Source: Mariniblastus fucicola
Lineage (GTDB): Bacteria; Planctomycetota; Planctomycetia; Pirellulales; Pirellulaceae
NCBI RefSeq assembly: GCF_008087665.1
Contig: NZ_CP042912.1
Coordinates: 6,138,001 to 6,202,000 of the forward strand
Reading direction: 5' to 3'
DNA: 64,000 nt
Made by a program: the position numbers and the translations under genes. Numbering within the stretch: position 1 is the stretch's first letter; each line of letters starts with the position of its first letter. This document shows, piece by piece, positions 17,467-23,958 of this stretch. The notes below the pieces were generated by a model. It saw only the letters and a program-made list of their open reading frames with translations. It made no database searches and was not told where the DNA came from.

Positions 17467-17768
17467 TTCGTTGATCGGGCAGCGGACGCCAATTGACTCT
17501 CCGCGAACGGTCGATGCACTGGGCATCACGGCATACGCTATTCAAGGCGAGGGTTGGACGAAACTTGATGTTTTTATCCGGCTTTTTTCGGGCGGCGAGC
17601 ACTCTGTCCGCCAAAATTGTAGGCTGCAATCCGGAGCTTGGAGCAGTCGCGGCCACGCTGATGCTCAAACCGCCAGATTCTCGGTCGGCACCGCGCGGGA
17701 CGAACAGGTTTCTTTCCGTTTATGCCATTTGCAGGAGTTTTTCGCTAAAGAATTCGTCCGCGAAAGTT
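17467..17768. other. Non-coding stretch after the Old Yellow Enzyme gene
   Basis: I see no convincing gene here: the open frames have no ribosome site and an unnatural composition. Its right end leads into the sigma-54-type promoter at 17769. Confidence 0.5.
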
Positions 17769-17784
17769 TGGCATGCCAATTGCT
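17769..17784 (+). promoter_or_regulatory. Sigma-54 (-24/-12) promoter-like site for the 72-residue protein
   Basis: TGGCATGCCAATTGCT fits TGGCAY-N5-TTGCT exactly, 73 bases before the ATG at 17857. The spacer also makes a TTGGCATGCCAA palindrome. Confidence 0.7.
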
Positions 17785-17856
17785 TATCGTGATTGTGAAA
17801 CAAATTTTAAACGCATTTTCATAGTGCAATTACTCCCCACAATCAGCGAGCCAATC

Positions 17857-18075
17857 ATGTCTACAACCACTGCAAAACCGATCGCACAGAACTCTTTCAG
17901 CTCGCGCGAACGCAACGCGATCCAGAACCGAATCGCGGAAATCAGAAGCAGCTGGAATCAGCAGACTCGTCAGTTCCGCGCAGAACAGGCGTCGACGATC
18001 CAGTCATTGCTGGGGCACATGTTCCCAGGCACCGCAGCACAAACCGCTGGCTCTGGTCGAGCACGAGTAGGCTAG
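17857..18075 (+). CDS. Small hypothetical protein (72 residues)
   Basis: ATG 17857 opens a frame for MSTTTAKPIAQNSFSSRERNA... The middle (residues 16-50) is a charged amphipathic helix rich in Arg, Gln and Glu (IQNRIAEIRSSWNQQTRQFR), followed by IQSLLGHMFPG and a Gly/Ala/Arg tail. I do not recognise a family and no signal peptide is present. The ribosome site is weak. The main support that it is a real gene is the full-match sigma-54-type promoter 73 bases upstream, shared with neighbouring stress genes. It converges on the DUF1295 gene. Confidence 0.6.
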   Translation: MSTTTAKPIAQNSFSSRERNAIQNRIAEIRSSWNQQTRQFRAEQASTIQSLLGHMFPGTAAQTAGSGRARVG

Positions 18076-18148
18076 AGCAAAGTCGCTGCGACGTTTGTCT
18101 GCAACATTACTCTCCTCGAGATCCGCGCCAGCAACCCGGGTTTTGCGC

Positions 18149-18934
18149 CTAGGCACCATCGGCGGGAAACCACGGAAAGAATGCGTTGGTTTCGCGTTTG
18201 TACTGAGCGTATTTGGGACGTCGATCTTCGATGTCGCTTTCGAGCATCGAGACGCCGGAGACTTTTAGTAGCAGGAACGACATCAGCAGCGGGCTTCCGA
18301 TCGTCCACCACGATTGTGCCGTAGCAGCCAGCAGGAACAGACCCCACCAGATACAAAAATCGCCGAAGTAGTTTGGATGCCGCGTGTATCTCCATAGACC
18401 ACGATCCATGACTTCGCCTTCTGTATCCGGACGCGCCTTGAAGCGAGCCATCTGGAAATCACCAACTGACTCGAAGAAGAAACCGACGCACCAAACCGCG
18501 AACCCGAGCCATCCGAAGAACCCGATTCCCAGCTTACCCGCGTGGAACATTCCTGACTGCACGACCAGCGAGATGAACCACATCAACAACCCCTGCAGTA
18601 AGAAGACGGTAAAGAAGCTGACCCACCAAAAACGACCGCCATGCTTGTCACGCATTTCTTGGTAGCGTTTGTCTTCGCCCTTTCCATAGTTTCGCCACAG
18701 AAGATAGCCAGACAATCGCAGTCCCCACAGCGTCGTCAGAGCCAACAGCATTATCGCCCGCAGATCGCTCGCCCCAGTCTGAAACGCGGTCGCCCATGCA
18801 ACAATTACGAATCCAAGCCCCCAACATAGGTCGACGATCGAAGCGTCCTTGACCCGGATGCTGACTAGCCACAGCAAACTCATCGCGGCAATAATCAAAC
18901 CAAGGTTAGTTAGAATCAGTTGAGTAAAATGCAT
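18149..18934 (-). CDS. DUF1295 / steroid 5-alpha-reductase-like membrane protein
   Basis: About 261 residues if started at the Met at 18934 (MHFTQLILTNLG); an in-frame ATG at 18994 would add 20 polar residues. Six to seven hydrophobic segments are visible. The C-terminal region has the family signature RGLWRYTRHPNYFGDFCIWWG, shared with isoprenylcysteine methyltransferases and steroid reductases, which bind a cofactor (NADPH or SAM) at this site. The earlier VSIRVKDASIVDLCWGLGFV is also typical of DUF1295. The substrate is unknown. It lies 129 bases downstream of the topoisomerase IB gene on the same strand. Confidence 0.85.
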   Translation of the reverse strand: MHFTQLILTNLGLIIAAMSLLWLVSIRVKDASIVDLCWGLGFVIVAWATAFQTGASDLRAIMLLALTTLWGLRLSGYLLWRNYGKGEDKRYQEMRDKHGGRFWWVSFFTVFLLQGLLMWFISLVVQSGMFHAGKLGIGFFGWLGFAVWCVGFFFESVGDFQMARFKARPDTEGEVMDRGLWRYTRHPNYFGDFCIWWGLFLLAATAQSWWTIGSPLLMSFLLLKVSGVSMLESDIEDRRPKYAQYKRETNAFFPWFPADGA

Positions 18935-19063
18935 GTTTAAAATCGCTGAATATTCGGAATAGTTTGTGGATTGTATCTGTGTTGGTGGATGCAACGTTAC
19001 CGAAGGACGTAGTGGTCTATCGCTCTGCCGTTCAAATTTGGTCAGTACACTCCGGTGGCTTTC

Positions 19064-20110
19064 CTAAGTGAAATCCAGCATCGGCAGGAGCTTTTTAAAG
19101 CGAACTTCATCGATGCCAAGCTCTGCAACTTCTTCGTTGGAAAGCTTGGCGACCATCCCCGGAAGCTCGCCTGACTCACCCGCCGTCAAGATCCCGGGAT
19201 GAATGTAGCTCTCACGGCAAACGGCAACGGTGTTTCCAAGCTCCGCCGCCGCACATTTTACCGCATCGCGACACGCAGCAGCTCGCTCGCGCTTCGTAGC
19301 GTTCTTGTCAAGCTCGACAAGCGAAGCCAGTGCTGTGGTACTACCCCACCAGGTCCGAAAATCCTTTGCCGTTATTTGTTCGCCGCTGATTTGCTGGAGA
19401 TACTCGTTGACGTCATTCGATGCAACACGCTGGGGCTCGCCCTGCTCATTGAGATAGGTGAACAGAAACTGACCGCCGACCTCCTCGCATTGTCGAATGA
19501 CCTTGGCGATCTTCCGGTCCGAGAAACTGGCTTCTCGACGCTGTCCGCTCTTGCCCGGAAAATCCAAGCTGACGTGATAGCCGTCGAGTTCAACATCGTT
19601 CGAACGCAGAGTAGTTGCCCCTCGCGCTGCGACCGACGCGTCGTTGCCGATTCGAAGACTGGCTTTGTCCAGCAGCCGTGTCACTGCCGCCATGATTCGC
19701 TCGCAAGGCAAGCCCTTGCGACGTAGATCTTTTCGCACTCGGCGACGTAAACGAGGAAGCACTTCAGCAAACCGAGCCATTCGATCAAACTTGGTCGCCG
19801 CACTAATGGTCGACCATTGATCGTGGTAAATGTATTGTAGTCGGCCGGCTTCATCGCGACCTCGGGCCTGCACATGTCCTGCCGAATCCGGACAAATCCA
19901 AACGTCCTCCCATGCCGGCGGAATCGCAAGTGAGTCGATTCGGCGGCGAGTTTGCTTGCTGGTCAATGTCTGTCCATTGAGTCCCAGATAGCTGAATCCA
20001 CGTCCGCACTTGCGACGCTGATATCCCTTATCAAAATCGTTAACGAATATAAGTCCGGCTTTTGCAGCCCGACGCCTCGATTTTTGTTCTCGTGTAGCAG
20101 TCCCCGACAT
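19064..20110 (-). CDS. DNA topoisomerase IB (eukaryotic-like, bacterial form)
   Basis: 348 residues, the usual size of poxvirus/bacterial TopIB. N-terminal domain: FVNDFDKGYQRRKCGRGFSY and LAIPPAWEDVWICPDSAGHVQARGRDEAGRLQYIYH. Catalytic-domain residues: Arg in LRIGN, Lys-Arg in AKDFRTWWGST, and the nucleophile Tyr at about residue 302 in CRESYIHP. The enzyme nicks one strand through a 3'-phosphotyrosine, relaxes supercoils and reseals. ATG 20110 lies five bases after the stop of the short-chain dehydrogenase (TAA at 20115-20117), so the two are co-transcribed. A TTG directly before the ATG is in frame. Confidence 0.93.
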   Translation of the reverse strand: MSGTATREQKSRRRAAKAGLIFVNDFDKGYQRRKCGRGFSYLGLNGQTLTSKQTRRRIDSLAIPPAWEDVWICPDSAGHVQARGRDEAGRLQYIYHDQWSTISAATKFDRMARFAEVLPRLRRRVRKDLRRKGLPCERIMAAVTRLLDKASLRIGNDASVAARGATTLRSNDVELDGYHVSLDFPGKSGQRREASFSDRKIAKVIRQCEEVGGQFLFTYLNEQGEPQRVASNDVNEYLQQISGEQITAKDFRTWWGSTTALASLVELDKNATKRERAAACRDAVKCAAAELGNTVAVCRESYIHPGILTAGESGELPGMVAKLSNEEVAELGIDEVRFKKLLPMLDFT

Positions 20111-20114
20111 CAAG

Positions 20115-20900
20115 TTAACTTTCGTTTGGAACTTGCAAGCGTTTGACCAGCTTTCGAGTTACGAACCGCGGAACCAGCCGTGTCATGAATGCGCCAAACC
20201 GGTTCTTAAGGCCCGGAATAACAATGGCTCGGTTGTTCTTCAGTCCTTCAAAACCGGCTTGAGCGACGGCTTCGACACCCATCGCATTGGACTTGAATAT
20301 AGCACTGTCTCCCATCCCGGAATCTGCTCCAAAACCTGTTTCCGTCGGCCCGGGACAAAGGCAAGTGACGCTGATGTCGCGTTCCAAAAGCTCTTCATGC
20401 AAGGCTTCTGAGAAAGAGAGAACGAACGCCTTGGTCGCATAGTAAACCGCCATGTTAGGCCCGGGCTGGAAAGCCGCCGTGGAGCCGACATTCAAAATCC
20501 CGCCCGACTTTCGTTTGATCATTTCAGGCACGAGCAACCGCGTGAGGTGCACTAGGGTAAGCACATTCAATCGCACCATGTTGACTTGACGTTCGACGTC
20601 GATCTCGTGAAACCGACCCAGCTCTCCAAAACCGGCATTGTTGACCAGAATGTCGACCACCAGTTTCCGAGATGCAAGTTCATCGGCAAGTTTCGTGGCA
20701 GCGTCCGCTTCTGCGAGGTCGGCAACGATAACTTCCACGTGCACGCTGTGAGTTTCAACCAGTTCCTTTCGCAGCGATTCAAGTTTGTCGCCGCTTCTTG
20801 CAGTGAGAATCAGCGGGTGGCCGGCAGCTGCAAACAGCTTCGCCAACTCCAGTCCGATTCCGGAAGAGGCTCCGGTTACGAGTGCAGTTTTAGACATCAT
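20115..20900 (-). CDS. Short-chain dehydrogenase/reductase (DltE/YqjQ-like)
   Basis: About 261 residues. Classical SDR motifs: TGASSGIG for NAD(P) binding, NNAGFG, catalytic Ser in VGSTAAF and YYATKAF (Tyr and Lys four apart). Arg residues after the second strand (TARSGDKLESLRKEL) point to NADP. The start is placed at ATG 20900 because AGGTG lies just before it; a GTG six bases earlier is in frame. The beginning overlaps the end of the UdgX gene (stop at 20890) by about 11 bases and the topoisomerase gene follows five bases after the stop. Substrate unknown. Confidence 0.92.
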   Translation of the reverse strand: MMSKTALVTGASSGIGLELAKLFAAAGHPLILTARSGDKLESLRKELVETHSVHVEVIVADLAEADAATKLADELASRKLVVDILVNNAGFGELGRFHEIDVERQVNMVRLNVLTLVHLTRLLVPEMIKRKSGGILNVGSTAAFQPGPNMAVYYATKAFVLSFSEALHEELLERDISVTCLCPGPTETGFGADSGMGDSAIFKSNAMGVEAVAQAGFEGLKNNRAIVIPGLKNRFGAFMTRLVPRFVTRKLVKRLQVPNES

Positions 20901-22338
20901 ATTCACCTGATTCTTTTGTGTTGAGAATACTGTCGCGGGCGAACTTCAGATCGTCCACGAGTTGTTGAAATTTCTGTGATTTGGAATCGGCATCGTACGA
21001 ACGAAGAATTGCCGAAGGATGCCACGTTGCGATTGTCCGCTGGCTATGGTCAGTCTCGATCCAACGACCACGCGTGTCGCCAAGCTTTCGGCCCGGCCCC
21101 ATGATGGCGTTCATCGCCGTTGCGCCGAGGCATACGAGAATGTCCGCATTCTTCAGGCAACTCCACTCTGCGTCAAACCAAGGTCGGCAGGCTCGAATCT
21201 CTCGCGAGTTTGGCTTTTGGTGCAATCGTCGCTTGCCGCCTTGACCCGCCGAAGAAACTTTGAACTTGAAGTGCTTCACCACGTTCGTCAAGTAAAGTTC
21301 GCCGCGAACCAAGCCAGCTTTCTCTATCGCCTCATTGAGAACTTGCCCGGCAGGGCCGATAAAAGGTTGGCCCGCGAGGTCTTCGCGATCGCCAGGCTGT
21401 TCGCCCAGCAGTACGATTCGAGCGTCCGCAGGACCGCTGCCGAAAACCGTCTGCGTTGCAGCGCAATGCAAGTCACAAGCCTTACAGTTGGCAGCAGCTT
21501 TTTGCAGAACAGGCAAGGACAACGAGTCCAAGGTCGGAAGGAAATCGATCGCCGTTTGATCGAAGCCCTCGTACTGTTCGATCATCTTCTCCACGCGCCG
21601 CGGCGCGTCAGCGAGCAACTCGTCGATGATCTGGGCCTCGGGAAGATTCTTCCAATAGCGAACCGGCATCTCGCTCTTCATCATTTTGATTTTGACTCGT
21701 GCCGGATTGAAGATATTTGCGTAGTACGTTTTCCACAAATCTTCCAACTGGTCCGAACCAGGAGCATCGCTGCGCGTGACACCGCCGCCATAAGTGAGAT
21801 TGCTCTGGTCCCACGTCATCGATTCGTCCGGAGTCAAAATCGTCCAGTTCATGCCAGCGAACCGACGCGAGAAAAACGGTGCGACTTTTCGTACGATCCG
21901 ATGATCCGGTTGATGCCAGGCAATGAAATGCTCGACGCCGTCCTGAATGACTTTGCGGAACCGTACAAAGGCCTTCATTTTGTGCGCGTCGCGTCGCACC
22001 TGTTTTTCCATCCGAGTCAGCTGAATAACGTCATCGTCGGTTTCAATGTCCAGCAGTTGTGGCTGTTCGTGTCGGATCCGCCACAAAACTCTATACAGCA
22101 CGTTCCAACGCCTCGCGTCGCGGTGATAGCCGACGCTTTCAGCCAACAAAAGAAACGCTCGCGGCACACGGAAATCAATCTTCCCGGGTAACGAGTCAAC
22201 CCTTGATGTCTCGCAAAACAGTGACTGCTGACCGTCGTCTTCAACCAGTTGCAACTCGGCAGGCGAAGCGTTTCCCGCGATCAAACCACGGGCGATGTGA
22301 CGCCATTGTTCGTAGCTTTTGATTCGAATCGTTCGCAT
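20890..22338 (-). CDS. DUF4130-UdgX fusion (uracil-DNA glycosylase family)
   Basis: 482 residues from ATG 22338. Residues 1-about 250 match the DUF4130 / 'SAM-linked' repair domain (WNVLYRVLWRIRHEQPQL, MKAFVRFRKV, HFIAWHQPDHRIVRKVAPFF). From about 280 the UDG domain begins: Fe-S cysteines at CKACDLHC, motif A GEQPGDREDLAGQPFIGPAG and motif B WHPSAILRS. Between them is KRRLH with His373. In UdgX proteins the KRRIH loop His forms a covalent bond with the uracil site in DNA, so this protein is predicted to trap rather than just excise uracil. That is inference from the motif. It lies between the radical-SAM and short-chain dehydrogenase genes, overlapping the latter. Confidence 0.9.
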   Translation of the reverse strand: MRTIRIKSYEQWRHIARGLIAGNASPAELQLVEDDGQQSLFCETSRVDSLPGKIDFRVPRAFLLLAESVGYHRDARRWNVLYRVLWRIRHEQPQLLDIETDDDVIQLTRMEKQVRRDAHKMKAFVRFRKVIQDGVEHFIAWHQPDHRIVRKVAPFFSRRFAGMNWTILTPDESMTWDQSNLTYGGGVTRSDAPGSDQLEDLWKTYYANIFNPARVKIKMMKSEMPVRYWKNLPEAQIIDELLADAPRRVEKMIEQYEGFDQTAIDFLPTLDSLSLPVLQKAAANCKACDLHCAATQTVFGSGPADARIVLLGEQPGDREDLAGQPFIGPAGQVLNEAIEKAGLVRGELYLTNVVKHFKFKVSSAGQGGKRRLHQKPNSREIRACRPWFDAEWSCLKNADILVCLGATAMNAIMGPGRKLGDTRGRWIETDHSQRTIATWHPSAILRSYDADSKSQKFQQLVDDLKFARDSILNTKESGEYDV

Positions 22339-22414
22339 TTTTGAGTGCTGAATAGATAGCTTTTGTTGGCAAATGGCGGCAGGTGATTGAGTCTCCTCGA
22401 ATTTGAGCAGGAAG

Positions 22415-23680
22415 CTAAAGTTCGCCCTTGAGGGCCGCGTCAAACGTCTCAAAAAGCGTCAACTGCCTCTCTTTCGGTGCAATCAACTGTTTCAAGTCCG
22501 ACCGATCGAGATTTGCCAACGCCGGGTTGTGGTCGACGGTAATGACAAACGATTTGGCTCGCTTCCACGCGACTCGAAGTTTCTTCAGATCATCCGTTCG
22601 CAATTTTTTATGCCGACGGATGGAAAGGATCCGTTTCACGTTTCGAGCGCCAATTCCCGGAATGCGCAGAAGCTGTTCACGGCTGGCAGTGTTCACGTCA
22701 ACGGGAAAATAGTCGCGTTGTTGCAACGCCCACGCCAGCTTTGGATCGATTTCAAGATCCAGATTTCGGTCTTCGCGAACGACGATCTCGTTCACGTCAA
22801 AGCCATAGAATCGCAGCAGCCAATCTGCCTGATACAGCCGATGCTCGCGAATGAGAGGTGGACTCTTTCCCGGCAACAATGCGTCGGCGTGCGGGATTGG
22901 ACTGTAGGCCGAATAGTAAACGCGCCGCAATCGCTGACCGGTGTACAACTCGTCCGCAGTTTTCAGAATCTCGTCGTCAGGAGTCTCAGTTGCACCAACA
23001 ATCATCTGAGTACTTTGGCCAGCAGGAGCAAACTTCGGCGGCTTCATGCCCGACTTCCGATCTTCCTTCGTCTCGTCAATCTTCTCCTTGATACCCGACA
23101 TCGCGGTCACGATCTGAGGCTTCTTTTTCTCAGGCGCCAACTGCTTCAAATCCAGTTCGGTGGGCAACTCGATATTGACGCTCAAACGATCCGCCCACAA
23201 GCCGGCTTCGGTAATCAGCTCTTCGGCGGCGCCGGGAATCGTTTTCAAATGAATGTAGCCGCCAAAGCGATGATCGGTTCGCAGTGTTTTCGCGACGAGA
23301 GTCAACTGCTCCATTGTGTAGTCAGAATTCTGGATGATGCCGCTACTCAGGAACAAACCTTCGATGTAGTTCCGCTTGTAAAACTCCATCGTCAAATCAA
23401 CGACTTCACTGACCGAGAAACGAGCTCGTGGCGTGTCACTGGTCACGCGATTGACGCAGTACTGACAGTCGTAAATGCAATAGTTGGTTAGAAGTATCTT
23501 CAAGAGCGAAACACAACGGCCATCCGGCGTGTAGCTGTGACAGATGCCCATCCCTTCGGTGCTTCCGATCTTGCTTCCTTTGCGAGTGGACTTTGAGCCG
23601 CTGCTCGCGCATGACGCATCGTACTTCGCCGCATCGGCAAGTATGGCAAGCTTTCTGTCGACACTCCGTTGTTCTTTCAC
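22415..23680 (-). CDS. Radical-SAM DNA modification/repair protein linked to UDG (TIGR03916-like)
   Basis: 421 residues starting with GTG 23680. The radical-SAM cluster motif is CIYDCQYC (Cys68, Cys72, Cys75), after the family-specific CHSYTPDGRCVSLLKILLTNYC. The barrel continues with GLFLSSGII and HLKTIPGAAEELI. Near residues 320-350 there is a helix-hairpin-helix DNA-binding element, TASREQLLRIPGIGARNVKRIL. The family is known from genome comparisons always to sit beside a DUF4130 or UDG partner, as here (77 bases to the UdgX gene). The reaction is unknown. Presumed cytoplasmic, oxygen-sensitive 4Fe-4S enzyme. Confidence 0.92.
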   Translation of the reverse strand: MKEQRSVDRKLAILADAAKYDASCASSGSKSTRKGSKIGSTEGMGICHSYTPDGRCVSLLKILLTNYCIYDCQYCVNRVTSDTPRARFSVSEVVDLTMEFYKRNYIEGLFLSSGIIQNSDYTMEQLTLVAKTLRTDHRFGGYIHLKTIPGAAEELITEAGLWADRLSVNIELPTELDLKQLAPEKKKPQIVTAMSGIKEKIDETKEDRKSGMKPPKFAPAGQSTQMIVGATETPDDEILKTADELYTGQRLRRVYYSAYSPIPHADALLPGKSPPLIREHRLYQADWLLRFYGFDVNEIVVREDRNLDLEIDPKLAWALQQRDYFPVDVNTASREQLLRIPGIGARNVKRILSIRRHKKLRTDDLKKLRVAWKRAKSFVITVDHNPALANLDRSDLKQLIAPKERQLTLFETFDAALKGEL

Positions 23681-23793
23681 CGCTCTGTCTCAACCAAAAC
23701 ATTGAATCTAATTTGAGTTAACCGCTGAAAACGCTCAACTGTAACCGTATCCGCCGCTCCCATGTACGCAGCAGTCAGCCGATTGTGCGACAT

Positions 23794-23825
23794 AAAAAAA
23801 CAGCGGGGAATTTGATTCCCCGCTG
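23794..23825 (-). terminator. Rho-independent terminator of the beta-helix protein gene
   Basis: On the minus strand an 11-bp perfect stem (CAGCGGGGAAT / ATTCCCCGCTG, 23801-23825), loop CAA, then seven T (23794-23800). It lies about 135 bases after the stop at 23959. Confidence 0.88.
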
Positions 23826-23958
23826 ATCATGCTGGCCGGTCATGAACCAGATTCTGTTGGATAATATCGTTCCTGACACAAAATACGAGCGGCCGGAAAT
23901 TCCAGGTTCTTACTCGCAAACATCGGCCTGGTTCGAAGTTTGAGCGACAGAAGTGCGT

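Noticed and set aside
17405-17824. Plus-strand 139-codon frame after the Old Yellow Enzyme gene
   Set aside because: It begins inside that gene in another frame, has no ribosome site and covers the sigma-54-type promoter.
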